From NCBI GenBank assembly GCA_963575745.1, contig CAUYUJ010017837.1, positions 675,190 to 739,189 of the forward strand: a DNA stretch of 64,000 nt, read 5' to 3'. Shown here in pieces: positions 11,030 through 22,401 of the stretch. Every line of letters starts with the position of its first letter. Position 1 is the stretch's first letter. Source of the DNA: Prorocentrum cordatum. Its lineage: Eukaryota; Sar; Dinophyceae; Prorocentrales; Prorocentraceae. Position numbers and translations under genes: made by a program. The notes under the pieces are model-generated. The model was not told where the DNA came from and did not search any database. It saw only the letters and a list, made by a program, of their open reading frames with translations.

Positions 11030-11281
11030 GCTGCTGCTGCTGCTCCTCCTCCTCCTCCCTTTCCTCCTCCTCCTCCTCCTCCTCCTCCTCCTCCTCCCTC
11101 CTCCTCCTCCTCCTCCTCCTCCTCCTCCTCCTCCTCCTCCTCCTCCCTCCTCCTCCCTCCTCCTCCTCCTCCTCCTCCTCCTCCTCCTCCTCCTCCTCCT
11201 CCTCCTCCTCCTCCTCCTCCTCCTCCTCCTCCTCCTCCTCCTCCTCCTCCTCCTCCCTCCTCCTCCTCCTCCTCCTCCTCC
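11030..11281. repeat. (CCT)n microsatellite array
   Basis: About 250 bp of CTC/CCT triplets with a few CCCT interruptions. Poly-Ser, poly-Leu and poly-Pro frames across it are artefacts. Confidence 0.95.
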
Positions 11282-11479
11282 GCACCAGGGGGAGGGGGGA
11301 GGCGACCTGCAATCCGACAGCAGCGAAAGGAATCACATCCCTGCGGCAGAAGATCTACACAGCGCTAGGCATGGGCAAACGAGACAGGGGCATGGACGAA
11401 GACGCCCAGAGCAACCACGGTACAGAATGCCATAGTGTAGTAGAACGAAGTGATGTGATCAAAACAAACACCAGAAGGT

Positions 11480-11720
11480 ATAATCAGGGGTATGGTTACG
11501 GGTATATGGCTACGGAGATAGGGATAGGGATAGAAGGATAAGGATCGGGGTCGGGATAGGGGACGTATGATAAAGGTAAAAGGGGTATCATGTATAGAAA
11601 GATAACGGGAGTCAACGGAACACAACAATAGACAACACGAGACAACAGGAAGACAATCGGCGCCACAACGAGAGAAAACGGGAGACAACGGGAGATGATG
11701 GGAGACAACGGGAGACCAGC
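11480..11720. repeat. Low-complexity GGGATA / GACAACGGGA tract
   Basis: Imperfect gggatagggata units followed by repeated gacaacgggaga units. No coding evidence. Confidence 0.55.
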
Positions 11721-12049
11721 TCAAGGTCCCCCCGTACTCGGTTTCTCAAACAAAAATATACAGGACCCATGCAGACAAGCTTGGTGGGGAAAACTACAAA
11801 AGGACAGACTTTCGACGGTTTGCGCGAAATTCTGAAAATGGGCGCTAGCACCCCGTTGGCGGGAGGAGCGCGCAAGGGACGGCGCCGAAGGTGTCGCCAG
11901 GAGTCCAGCACTGTTCCGAAAAATCCGCGCCAACCCTCCGAACATGTAGTTTGGAATAACTGTTCCCCAAACAGCCTGTCGGTAAGGGTCCTGTCCTTAA
12001 ATTACTTCCAAGGCGGGGTGTGGGACTTGCCGCATCTGGGTTCGCTGGC

Positions 12050-12770
12050 TCGTGGTTTCCCCGTCTGGTCTCCTGCATGGTCTTCCGTCTGGTCTCCCGT
12101 ATGGACTGCCGCGTGGTCTCCCATACGGCCTCCCGCGAGGTGATCAGAATGGTGTCCAGTGTGGTCTACGGTATGGTTTCCTGTATGGTCTCTTAATTGA
12201 ACTCCCGTGTGATCTGCCCTGTGGAATTCCGTATGGTCTCCCGTATGGTCACTGGTATGCTCTCCCGTATCGTCTCCCGTGTAATCTCCCGCGTGGTCCC
12301 CCAAACTGTCTGCCGAATGGCCTCCCGCATGGCCTCCCGCATAGTCTTCCGCATGGTCTCCTGCATGGTCTCTAGTATATGGCCTCCCGTATGGTCTCCC
12401 GCACGGTCTCCCGCTTGATCTCTCGTGCAACATCCCGTGTGGTCTCTCGTATGTGGTCTTCCGTATGGTCTCCGGTATGCTCTCCCTCATGGTCTCCCGA
12501 ATGGCGCGGCCTGGTCTCCCGTGTGATCTCCCCTATGACATCCCCTATGGTCTCCTGAATCGTCTCCATTATCGTAAAATCTCCGGTATGGTCTCCCGTG
12601 TGGCCTCCCGCAGGGTCTCCCGTACTACGTTAGGGTATCCCATATGGCAACGGCCTCCCGTGTGGACTCCCGTGTGGTCTCCCGTATGGGCTCCCTGACG
12701 ATCTTCCGTATGGTCTCCCGTGTGCTCTCCCGCATGGTTTCCCATGGTCTCCCGTGTGCGTGGCCATGGA
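12050..12770. repeat. Degenerate minisatellite, GTCTCCCGTATG unit
   Basis: About 720 bp of imperfect units (ggtctcccgtatg, cctcccgcatgg and variants), mostly 10-12 bp apart. Both strands give stop-free frames because of the repeat, not because of a gene. Confidence 0.85.
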
Positions 12771-12930
12771 TTCTGCTCCTTCTAAGATTTGATTCTGCTG
12801 GCTGGCGTGGCGGAAATCTGGGGTTTCAGACATCCGACATCCTGATTTGTTCAAGAGGGGCCCACACAAAGGTCCGGCGAAGGCCCCCAGAGGCCGAACT
12901 CGATGGGAGAAAGCAGGATTCAAAACTCAC

Positions 12931-13068
12931 ATCGCTGGGGATCTGGACCCCCCCCCCCCCCGCCAGGCCCAAATCCGCTAAGACCAGATCCCGGTGCCCC
13001 TCGTGGGGCCCCTCCTCAACTATGTCTCGAGCCGGCGGCAGCCGTGGCGCTGAGAAGCCTCCAGCAGG
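12931..13068 (-). CDS. Candidate exon with canonical GTGAGT donor
   Basis: The minus frame reads FVPAGGFSAPRLPPARDIVE and continues through an acidic/His segment to GGGGVQIPSD, then reaches GAT|GTGAGT at 12930, a textbook donor. Its upstream side adjoins TIR element T11. I infer that it follows the exon at 13300-13500. No recognised domain. Confidence 0.45.
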
Positions 13069-13086
13069 CACAAACAGTTGAGCAGG

Positions 13087-13278
13087 GGCCGACCGTCCCG
13101 GCGTTTCTATAGGCCTACCACGACATGCTCTCAGAACCCTGAACTATGTCCTTCGAACATAAGCCCGATGTCGCAAAACAGGACAATACCAGCCAGAAAG
13201 GTTCGAAACACATTTCGTGCTGGCCACAACCAATCACCCTTTGGTGGGCCTCTAGGCAAGCGGGGACGCTTCGCCACT
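13087..13278. mobile_element. TIR element T11 (about 190 bp), probably an intron body
   Basis: The left end GGCCGACCGTCCCGGCGTTT and the inverse of the right end (GGCGAAGCGTCCCCGCTTG) pair imperfectly over about 33 bp. AAACAG occurs just outside each end (near 13070 and 13294), a candidate target duplication. It separates two candidate exons. Confidence 0.55.
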
Positions 13279-13299
13279 GCTTTTTAGACAGGCGAAACA

Positions 13300-13500
13300 G
13301 CTGGAGAGCAAAGCGCGGGGGCCGCACAACGAAAACGTCGCCGGAGTTCGGCGCCCTGGCCGTGGCCCCCGACCTGCGCCCCGCCGCCGCTGCGCCCGCG
13401 CCCCTCCCGCCGCGGGCCCCGCAGACGAGCGCGCCGGCCACCAGCGCCGCCGCCAGCAGGAGCTTCACCGGCCTCCCCCCAGGGGGGGGGCGGGGCGCCG
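13300..13500 (-). CDS. Candidate exon with hydrophobic leader-like segment
   Basis: The minus frame has VKLLLAAALVAGALVCGARG followed by a Gly/Ala/Arg-rich stretch and NSGDVFVVRPPRFALQ. The hydrophobic run could be a signal anchor or membrane helix. The codon at its start is GTG, not ATG, so the true start lies upstream in the C-rich DNA or this is an internal exon. It is probably the most upstream visible exon of the minus-strand membrane gene (13.5 to about 7.4 kb). Confidence 0.4.
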
Positions 13501-13762
13501 AGCCGGGGCGCGGCAGGGGTGGGGGGGGCAGCCGGGCAGCGTCCTACCCCCCAGGAGGGGAGGGAGGAGCGGGACGAGGGAGGATGAGGAAGATGGGGAG
13601 GATGAGGGCACGGGAAAGCGGAGGGGGGTGGGGTTTGAGGAGGGCGCGCCGCCGCACGCCCTCAAACGGGGAAGGTCCGGGACCCTCCCCCCCTCCACCC
13701 CTTTCCCCGGCCCGTTGTCGGCGGACCCCTTCTCCTCGTTCCCTTCTTTGATTCGAAATTCG

Positions 13763-13785
13763 CCCCCCCCCCCCCCCCCCCCCCC
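13763..13785. repeat. Poly-C run
   Basis: About 23 consecutive C, followed by CCCCT-rich sequence. A shorter C run is at 12950-12961. Confidence 0.9.
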
Positions 13786-13854
13786 TCCCCCTCTCCCCTT
13801 CCCCCCTCCTTTCAAAGGGGAGGGGGGGCATTCGGACCCCCCTCGCCGTTTCCT

Positions 13855-13915
13855 ACGGAACCCTAACTCCGGATCCCCACCCCCGAACCCTAACCCCCGA
13901 ACCCCCTCACCTTAA
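13855..13915. repeat. Telomere-like CCGAACCCTAA tract
   Basis: Degenerate gaaccctaa(c) units, a diverged form of the CCCTAAA telomere repeat used by dinoflagellates and plants. Confidence 0.65.
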
Positions 13916-14064
13916 CTTTCATCATCCATAATATCTAACGCCAAACCCCTCACACTGATCATAGTCCAGGCCCTCAATCACTGTTGCCCGTTGATATACA
14001 CCCCCCCTAAGCGAACGGCAGCCAACCAGGAACAGAAAGGACACCATGAGGGCAGGGCCGCCTC

Positions 14065-14340
14065 CCCACAATCCCTATAACAAAAACAATACAAGACACA
14101 TTCTGCCTCTGCGTGTGGAACATGCGCGACCAACCCGATGCGCCGCCCCAGCCATCCCTATCAAACAACAATGCAACACACATTTTGTTGCAAAGTTTGG
14201 AATCGTGTTCGTGAGGCCCGCAAGCACTTTGGATTCTTTTTTGACAGGGACGGCGGGGGTGTCAGCATATTGCCTGCTGCGCGCAGGTCTACAATCCCTG
14301 ACAAAAGCACAATAAAACAAACTGCACCTCGCAGCTAAAT
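14065..14340. repeat. Three diverged units beginning AATCCCT
   Basis: Similar segments start near 14069, 14151 and 14291 (an atccct start followed by A/C-rich DNA with several aca steps). Spacing is uneven. No gene seen. Confidence 0.35.
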
Positions 14341-14519
14341 TTGGACTGGACCATGCACGGCCGCCCCGCGACCACTGTCAAGTGGTGGCGTATGGCCTGC
14401 TGTGCGAAGGCCCACAAGACACAATGATGGGCATTGGTGTTGTGGTCAGGCTCGGGTGTGACTGATGTGCTGGAAGAGCGGGTGAGAATGAGCTAAACGG
14501 CTTGGTATATAGGGGGCGT

Positions 14520-14960
14520 CTTGCCCTCGAACCCTAAACCCTGAACCCCAAACCAAACCCGACGCTCCAACCCCGAACTCCTCACCCCGAACCCCGGGCC
14601 CCCACTACCCCTTTTATCACCCTCACCCGAACCCTAGGCCTAAACCAAACCCTACTACCCTGACCCGCACCTCGTGACTCTCCAGCCCGAACCCTAAGAC
14701 TCTGCCCCCTAAACTCCCGAACCCTAATCAAAGACATGACCCCGAACTCTAATCCCACCACCCTAACCCCATATGACCTCCGAGCCCCCGAACCCGAACC
14801 GCTTAACCCTAACCCAGAGCCTAACCCGGCCCCCCTAATCCTAACCCCATCCCCTAGCATCTTAACCCGAACACCCGAACCTTACCTCTACCACCGTAAC
14901 CCGAAGCCCCAACTATCCACCCCAACCGTAACCCCCTAACCCGAACCCTAGCCCTACCAG
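14520..14960. repeat. Interstitial telomere-like array
   Basis: About 440 bp dominated by ccctaa, ccgaaccc and cctaacccc units, including the perfect stretch gaaccctaaaccctgaacccc. The units are too diverged to be a functional telomere, so this is an interstitial relic or a captured telomere-like minisatellite. Confidence 0.8.
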
Positions 14961-14964
14961 CCTA

Positions 14965-16800
14965 CTCCTGGAAATTAAACACCCGTAGATATCTAAGCAG
15001 CGTTTTGCTTATCCATCGACATGTTAGGCACATGCTTCTTAACGTTAAGTAATTGTTCCTCTTCTTCATGTAGCTCAAGAGAGGCGGATATGCTCCGGCA
15101 AAATGATGGGCGCGTGGCGAGTGACGTGCGTTAAACGAGCTTGCGCAAAGCAATGCGATAGTGCGTGCGCGCGAGCGTGGGCCGGCCAGCCGCCCGGGCC
15201 GCGGGCGCGCGTTTTGCCCCGAGTATGCGAAGAGCTGTGGAGACAGCCCCTCCGCGCCAGTCCCTAGCCCTGCTGGCGTTATTTTGAAGGGGAATGGGCA
15301 GGGCAGCTGAAAAGGGCGAGGGGGGCGCTTGGAATGACTCCCCCCGCGGCCTCCCGGCGCGACATCGCCGCGCCAGGGCGGGCGTCGGCGCATAGGCTGA
15401 CATCCCGAGCATAAGGGGCGGGGCGTGCCAAACAGCCATCGGCGCGTCGGCCCCGAGAGCGTCGGACAGACCCCACCCCTTCCCCGAGGGCCGCACTGGG
15501 CCCCCCGCGGCGCCGGCCCCCAGAAAGTTTCAGGGCGCGCGCGGGAGGGAAGGGGGTACTCCTGTCACCGCTCTATGGGACTGCTTAGCAATACCCGCCC
15601 TACAAGTGTCGCGCAAAGGCGTGCACCGCCCAGCCATCAACTCATAAGGCAGTCAGCCTGTCGATGGCCTCGGCGCGCCAGTAGTCCGGGGCAGCGCCCC
15701 GTCGCTGTCGGGGCTAAACTGAGACGCTGTCTCAATCTATTGCCCTGAGCGGTATGTCCTCCACCGCTGACCTCTCATTTGACCGTCGCGATCTGTGCGA
15801 TCACAATCCTGTGCGCCGCGCTGGGTCTGCCAACCGGCGCAACTCCAAGACGACGTCTGCGGGGTCTGTGCGCCAAGGGGGCTGGGAAGACGCCGCTTCG
15901 CTCTGCCACCCTTGTCGACAGTTGCGATGCCGCGGCAGGGCGGACTCTTCCTCGGCAGACCCCATAGGCGCGCGCGCCGCTGGCGCAGGCGGCGCCGGCG
16001 TCAAGCGCGGCGCCGGCCTCCAAGCTGCGCCGCCCAACGTTGGTGCCCGAGGAGGCATCGGGCGCGCTCGCATCGACGCGGGCGCCGCCGGCGTTGTGCG
16101 AATGTCTATCGTGGGCCGCCTGTTGAATGTAATGGGGCCGCTGTGTCGGAGTGCGCGTAGCGGCATGTTCTGTGCAGCCCCGCTTGGCAGGCGCCCGCGC
16201 ACGGCGGCGCGTGGCCACCTGCTGTTCAGGGGGATCATAACTTCCACTGCGCCCCCGAACGCGCGGCGGGCCACGCGCGCTTTCACGCGTCTTCGTCCTC
16301 GCGGAACGGGCCCGAGGAGGTGGGGGCGACGTCTGGCCGTGGCGCCATCCACTCACCCATGGAGGAAAAAACCCACCATTGCCGGCATCGCCATGCCGGT
16401 ATTCGCCATCGCCCCCCCCTCCGCCCCTCGGATCTTCAGGCAGGCCGCGGAGCGCCTCAGGTCCGCAATCCTCGAGCGGGGCCCAATGCGCATGAAAGTG
16501 CTCCCACGGCGAATCCTTCAGCTCGTCGAGGGTAGAAAGATTGGATCCCTGGCCTTGTCCCTGACACCAATTCTCCCACCCATTGGAAGCTGCGTTGGAA
16601 TTGGCATCTGACGGGCGAATATTGCCCCGCGTGAATTGTTCCCAGAATCATAAAATTATCACCTTTTGGGCCTGCATGGCAACTCAGCAGCGGCCACCAT
16701 ACTTCTACTGGGACATCTGCGTTAGGTCCAGTAGCTGGGGTACCTTAGCACAGTTGGCTGTTGACCCACCGTGGGTCCAGCTTGTGGGCCTTGTCCTGAA
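14965..16800. other. No confident gene
   Basis: Frames on both strands are Arg/Pro/Ala-rich and mutually overlapping. I see no repeats with a clear period and no recognisable protein. A lower-GC stretch at 16.6-17.2 kb has short minus-strand segments (for example CVYIHVYLCVATDITGSYF) that may belong to the copia-like element upstream. Confidence 0.4.
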
Positions 16801-17239
16801 GTGAGGCATGAATCACTAGGGGAAGTATGATCCGGTGATGTCGGTCGCCACGCAAAGATAGACATGAATATAAACGCACATGCGATGTTGCCCTGAAGCG
16901 CTAGTTTCCAACGGTGCCTGACCTGATCTGGTCGTTGCCACCTGTCCCGGGACTTGTGTGAATTCGTGTCTGTGGTACGACCTCGCATGCATGCTCTTGG
17001 CCTCCCAGAAGAAGCGGGGGCATTGTGCCTGGTCTCTGGGTCGACTATTAAGATCCCCATCTTCCGTGGTCCCATCGTCTCCCACGGGGCCGCAGGGCAT
17101 ATAGCACTCGCCGATCCAAGACGGGGCTCGAATTGGCTGTGAGAAATGCTTGCAATGAATCACCCCCGGCCGATTTCGGCACGCCTGGGGGCATGCTAGA
17201 TGACCGTCTTCCAAGGGCGCCGAAAGGAGCATGGCGCCC

Positions 17240-17790
17240 GGCAGGGGGACCCGAATAAACTTGTCGAACTGTCGGTCCGAAGAAGTCCCCAGGAGGCTCT
17301 CCGAGGCCCCCGCGTGCTTTCCAAGACGCGCCACGCGAGCCCCAAGAGGTCCCAGTGTTCCCAAGAAGCTTCCCGGAGGCTTCCCAGGGGCTCCTCATCA
17401 AGAATTTTTCAATCGCTTTGGAAGGACTTTCGCGTTCTCGACATTTCGGCTTGCCGACGCTCCAAAACGGCCCAGGAGGCCCCCAAGATCGCCCCAAAAC
17501 AGCCCAACAAGCCTCCCAAAGGGCTCCAAGACAGCTCAAGAAGGCCTTAAGACAGCCCAAGAGGCCCCCGGGACGGCCCAAGAGGGGCCCCGGTACAACC
17601 CCACGAGGGAGCCCACAAGGAGAACCCGAATGAACACGTCGAGCTTTCGGTCCCAAGATGCCCCCAGGAGGCCCTAAGAGACCCCCAGGAGCCCCCAAGA
17701 GAGCCCCAAGAGGCAACGAGAGGGCCCCAAGTGGTCCCCAAGAAGCCCCCAGGAGGCCCCCAAGAGACCCCTGAACTGACCCGCAGAGGC
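17240..17790. repeat. Degenerate CCCAAGAGGCCC repeats
   Basis: Imperfect units of cccaagaggc / cccaggaggcc. Same type as 1-1020. Confidence 0.7.
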
Positions 17791-19303
17791 CTCCGAGTGA
17801 GGACCCTGGCCCAAAAAACCAAGGACAGTGGCGGGGTGGGTCGAGGGCCATTAGATAGCTCGCATACGCGCCGCGTCACGACTTTCGATGCTGCGCACCA
17901 CTTCGACAAACTCCCAGGGGGCGGCCGGTGATGTGCCGCCGGCGTCCTCGATCGTTCATTGCGAGCTTATCATCGCGGCCGCCGAGCGCGCGAAACAATT
18001 CTTTGTATTTTATGGAATCAGCGCCGCCTGATACCTGGCGCGGTTTAATCATGACTTCATCGAATCGTCGGTCGTGCACCGCGGTCAACGTCGCTGTTGG
18101 GGCCATTGCACCTGCTACCGCAATTTGCAGTACATGATGAATGTCGCCGCAACGGGGACGAAACTCAGTTGCAAAGAACGCGCCCGGCAGAACCCCCAAT
18201 TCCTCATGGTCAAACATGCGCGGAGAGACCGTCGCCGTAATAATGGCCCGAAAGTTAGGCCGGGTCGTTGATGTCAAAGACCCGCGCGTCGAGGTTGTCA
18301 GCGGAGAACGGGCGTCGCGGCAACTGGTTGCTTAGGCAGGTGTCGAGCTGCCTTCGAAACGGGCAGCTCTCCGTTTGACATTGCCAGACCGCTCGGCAGA
18401 GCCAAACTTGCCCCCCCCCCTCCGCGCAGCGGTCGGGGGCCCCCCCGGGCTCACTTCTCGGCCTGGGCGAAGCTTCTCTTTACGACCCCCTTTTGTTTCA
18501 TCGGGCCTCCTGGGCGCGCCCGCCCGTGTCATTGCCATGGCTACCTTTGCCCTGGCCCCCCCGCCTGGCGGCTCGGCCGGCGAGGTCGGCGCGGGCGGCC
18601 GCCCCTCCAGATCTCCTTCTTCTTCAATCTTCTCGCCCGCCGCCCGAGTCGTTGCTGGGGGGGGCGCGGGGGCCCCCGCCCTGGAACTGCCCGCGATCTG
18701 ACCCGTCGCATTCAGCTCGCGCCGGCGGGGATCTCCCCATGCTTCTTCCGTTTATTGGGCTTCAGTATCGGTCAATTGAATCATCCTCAATGGGCGCGGC
18801 CGCCTTTCCGCCTGCGCCGTCGCCGCGGTCGAGGATCCGAGGCGTCTCGCCATGATGCGGGCTGCGAGATGGACGGTCCTTTAAGCAGTTACGGCGATGC
18901 TGCCTGCGAGGCGGGCATGGGCGCGCGCGGTAGCCCCTGCGAGTATTCATGAGATCTCGATTGCATGCTCGCCTCCCATCACTTTCCCTACCACGACGTT
19001 CTGATGTTTTGATGATGTGACCGCTGTCTTAGCGGGTAGCATGATGCTTCAAAGACCACCAGTGAGTAACGTGTGATTATGTGTAACCCCGGTCGATCTC
19101 CATGCGCGGGCCCTGTTCGCCATGAGAGAAGGAGGCGTGTCCCTTGCCAGAGGGAGAACACCCCCTTCCCCAGCCCGCGTCGCTGGAGCTTGCGCCGCGC
19201 GCGGGCTCGGCAGACCGAGCGTAGCCCTTGCCCTTAGAAGGGCCAGCTCCAGGCAAGCGGCTGCGACCTCGACCAGGGCCGCCCGCGTCTGGGTCAGATT
19301 TTC

Positions 19304-19504
19304 CTAATTTCCCTGGCGCGCCCGCCGCGGCGCGGGCCGCTGAGCCGCGGCGCCAATGTGAGCCTTTCCAGAGTTGCCCCATCTCATAAACGCGTTGGCG
19401 CGGGTCTGTCCCCGCCCCGCAGCAGCCCGCGCCTCCTTCGTGAGTCCGAGCTGTTCCATTATTTCAGCATCGGTTGCAAGAGCAGCCCCCGCGTCGGACG
19501 CGCA

Positions 19505-19573
<69 letters not shown>

Positions 19574-20190
19574 CGAGTCATGCTGCGCGTGTCCGTGCCA
19601 ACGCGTGCCGATCCAGTCCTCGATGGGCGCGTCGCGCAGCTCCTCGATCCCATCATGCAGGTACTCGGCGCAGCGCTCCACCGACATTGCAGCGTCGGCG
19701 AAGTGGGCCAGCAAAAACCAAGCCGAACTGGATTGGGAGTGAATGGGGCGGTCATTTTCGGAGAAACCAACGTATTCAATGACGCCCGCTTCGGGTTGTT
19801 CTGAGCCGAGACGTACGGGCCCGCCCCCTCCCCCACCTCCCTTGGATCGTTGTGCTTGGAAATGACTGTCGCTACCGCAGGTATTGCATGTCGTCCTCAG
19901 TGCCATCTTTACCCATTGGATTGAACCTGCGTCCTTTGCCCTTGCCCGTTGTATGCCTGCGACCTGTGCCTCTGCCGTTGCCTCCCAAGAATAAGTCTTC
20001 AAAGTCGTGCTCGGTCAATCGAGCCAGAAACGTGGCTATGCCTTTGCTATGCAATCTGCCGGTTCGTCTACCACCTTTGCCGCGGCACTTTCCCCGATGG
20101 AGAAGAGACGCGTCGCGCGGCTCGCCTGAACCACCTGATTGGTGTCTTCATATGTCGCCTCCACCTTCTTCTGGCGTGATGATAGCCTAG
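19304..20190 (-). pseudogene. gag C-terminal part with CX2C zinc-knuckle-like motif, frameshifted
   Basis: One frame (20054-19872) holds GRRHTTGKGKGRRFNPMGKD, the basic GKGK stretch typical of dinoflagellate copia gag. The zinc-knuckle-like CNTCGSDSHFQAQ is in a different frame (about 19910-19850), so at least one indel lies between. The rest of that frame has an acidic run of about 25 Asp encoded by GTC triplets (19573-19503). The motif has C-x2-C-x4-H but the final Cys is not visible, another sign of decay or sequence error. Confidence 0.55.
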
Positions 20191-20307
20191 GTGTAGGTAT
20201 TGTGTAGCTGCATCATCACTGGCGGGTAGGTCTGACCAGTCGAGGTTTTCGGCACCGGTGAAAGAAACCGCATCGGCATCCGTGCCAGGATCGAAGACGT
20301 CGTCATC

Positions 20308-20860
20308 TCATTGGCTGGGCAAGCCCCAGAGGGCTGTCGCGTCGGGTAGTGTATAGCTGGCCACAGACGGCCAGCCCATGTTTGAGCTTGAAGCCAGTTC
20401 CTTGTTGTTGTCGTTGGCGTCTTGGCCTGGGAACGTCGCGGGCTCTGTGGGCTCTCCGTCGCTCCAGATGTGAAATGGCATGGCTGCCCGTGTGTCGCAT
20501 ATTTCGGCGTGGTAGGTGCCAGCGCTGCGTCCGCTGAAGATGCTCCCGATGTTCCCCGGGGAACGCTCGGCCAAGTGTCCATGGCTTCGCTCCAGGGGTT
20601 GGTCGCGGTGTTGTTGGGCATGGGGCATCTGGTGGTTCAGCGGACGCAGCAGCTGTGCTGTTCTGGAGGTACAGACTCCGAAGGCACGAAAGTTTATCAG
20701 GGTAAAGATCTGAAAATTCAGTATCTTGAAGCCTGCTGAGTCTGCTTCCAGCCTGGCCATCTCGAATCGGGCCAGCACTGAGTCGACGCGTCCGCCCCTC
20801 TCGACCCTGAAGTCGATGAGGGCTGTCCCCGAGGTGAGCTGTTGCTCGTCCTCGCGGTTT
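20308..20860 (-). pseudogene. gag core region
   Basis: The segment LARFEMARLEADSAGFKILN followed by a Leu/Phe-rich stretch, RAFGV and QLLRPLNHQMPHAQQ resembles the gag core of dinoflagellate Ty1/copia elements (ARFE..R, then a hydrophobic block, then RA.GV, then QLL.P). It is followed by acidic linker sequence and continues, out of frame, into the GKGK region. Confidence 0.45.
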
Positions 20861-20874
20861 TCAAATTTGGTGTT

Positions 20875-21222
20875 TCATGAGTACACGATGTATGTGACTC
20901 CATCGGTGCGTCTCCCCTGTAAGGTGACACCATAGTTGATGATGGTGGACGGTGCCCTCATGGCTAGTGTCCTAGCCAATTCCCCTAGACCGCGTTGTAA
21001 GGCAGCTGCCTGTTGGGGTCGAGTCATGATCCCGCTCGCGACGTAGCGCCGTGCGTGTACTAGGCGAACAAAGTCGCAAAAGAGTACGTTGCCTGCGGGA
21101 TCCCGGAAGGGACCCCGAGTGCGCGTTTCATCCAGTCCTCTTCCTCGCACGTATGCCACGGCAAGACCTAGGCACGCCCATATGACTCCAAAGGTAGCGA
21201 CCGTAACATAGTTCATGGTCAT
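20875..21222 (-). CDS. Small protein segment with N-terminal hydrophobic helix (115 aa)
   Basis: Starts at an ATG (21222). The first 25 residues include a membrane-like helix (VATFGVIWACLGLAVAYV), then polar sequence with RDPAGNVLFCDFVRLVHARR. Unknown family. It is either the start of the copia-like polyprotein or a short separate frame. Confidence 0.3.
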   Translation of the reverse strand: MTMNYVTVATFGVIWACLGLAVAYVRGRGLDETRTRGPFRDPAGNVLFCDFVRLVHARRYVASGIMTRPQQAAALQRGLGELARTLAMRAPSTIINYGVTLQGRRTDGVTYIVYS

Positions 21223-21229
21223 GTTGTAG

Positions 21230-22140
21230 CTGACGATGTCAGGTTTCGTATCATTGGGTACTGTCGCGTCAGTAGGGTTGCGACAGACTGTCTGGTCTGA
21301 CGCGGCCGTCAGTTTGCGGATGGGTATCGGGACTTGAATTGTGCGTGGCTTGTGGCCGCGCAGTGGGGAGATGGAGGCGGAGGGCTGTAACTTACCAGTG
21401 GGTTCGGGAGTATTGTGAATGTAGTGACTGACGAGCCCGCGAAATCGGGTACTCCACTGTGCCGTGGTGAATTGTTATGTAATCAACACATGATGTAGGC
21501 GCCACCCACATGAAGATATAGCCAGCTCTGCTACCAAGTGAAAGGTAAGGGTACAGGCGTTGACCATGCGGAAATAAGCTGCGAACCTTACTCCTAGGAT
21601 ACAGTCAGAGACGTATCGAGGTATCCCACAACTCATCCTTTGATGGCAAGCAAGGCGAGAGGTAAGAGACAAACCATGGGATAGAGGGGCGGATCATAGA
21701 TAGACGTGGATTTTGTCGGATGTTATTGAACCCGCAGAAAACCGCGCACGGTCGTGCACATGGCAAATAGCAGGCGCAGTCTTGAGCCAAGACAGCGTCG
21801 GATATAGCGTTCGTTATTCAGCCTCTCCTTAAGCCTCGTTTAAAATCAACAACCTTCGCAAGCTGTCCATCCCATTCCTTCCTGTCCTCCTCTTGTTTGA
21901 TCTTCCCCTTCCCCTCCCCTTCATTCCTCGCCGCACCTGTCAGTTTACCTCTACAAACATTCTCGCAACTCTTCCACCTGCCAGTTGCCCACAGGGCCTC
22001 CTGGCATACTGGTTTGATCAGCACCCTGGATGGAGGGAGGGCCACGTCAGGATGATTTGATGGCCGAGAGGGAGAGAAAGGGAGACAGGGAGGAACGATG
22101 CCCCAAACGCCCCCCTGTGACTGTTTTGGAGTCTTGGACC
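21230..22140. other. Intergenic, nothing clear
   Basis: Mixed-composition DNA with frequent stops in all frames and a C/T-rich tract at 21860-21930 (plus). No repeat or RNA gene recognised. Confidence 0.4.
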
Positions 22141-22249
22141 CGTGGCACTCAGGACCACTTTCCTTCATGCCGACCCCTGCTTCTCCAACCCCACTCGGAG
22201 GAACGTGAGCCGGAGGTGGGGTTGGAGAAAAATCGTTGTGGAGGGCCCC

Positions 22250-22401
22250 TGCAGGAGGGAACTATCGGACTCCAGCCGGGTTCGCTCTGCTGGGGCTGAA
22301 TCCCCTCTGTGCACTTGCCCCCGAGCCTCAACGCCCGGCGCAGCCGCGGGGGCAGCCGGACCATCACCATTTTGGCACGCAGAAGGCACCTGCACGCCCA
22401 A
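22250..22401 (-). CDS. Weak candidate exon
   Basis: The minus frame has ordinary composition (QNGDGPAAPAAAPGVEARG, then ERTRLESDSSLLQ) and ends at a CTGCAG. Alternative frames are equally open. No domain. Confidence 0.2.

Larger units (their letters stand above)
17876..21222 (-). mobile_element. Ty1/copia-like retroelement remnant (gag region)
   Basis: The order on the minus strand fits a copia polyprotein: a hydrophobic/charged start (21222-20875), a gag core (about 20780-20330), a Gly/Lys/Arg-rich stretch and zinc-knuckle-like segment (20054-19850), then a region before the protease with poly-Asp encoded by (GTC)n. Downstream minus segments to 17.9 kb look coding but I cannot assign protease, integrase or reverse transcriptase motifs. 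At least three frame changes show it is not intact as written. LTRs were not identified. Confidence 0.5.

Noticed and set aside
11811-11960. Possible TIR element (ggtttgcgcgaaattctgaaa vs inverse near 11920)
   Set aside because: The arms match at too few positions to separate from chance; not listed as an element.
12002-12490. Asp/His/Thr/Gly-rich repeat protein on the minus strand
   Set aside because: It is the translation of the GTCTCCCGTATG minisatellite; the plus strand is equally open.
12826-13071. HRDL...ADLGLA resembling a protein-kinase catalytic loop
   Set aside because: The spacing is wrong (no HRDxxxxN, no DFG) and nothing around it looks like a kinase domain.
13466-13468. Signal-peptide start codon for the hydrophobic exon
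   Set aside because: The codon is GTG, not ATG, and the frame continues upstream, so it cannot be called as a translation start.
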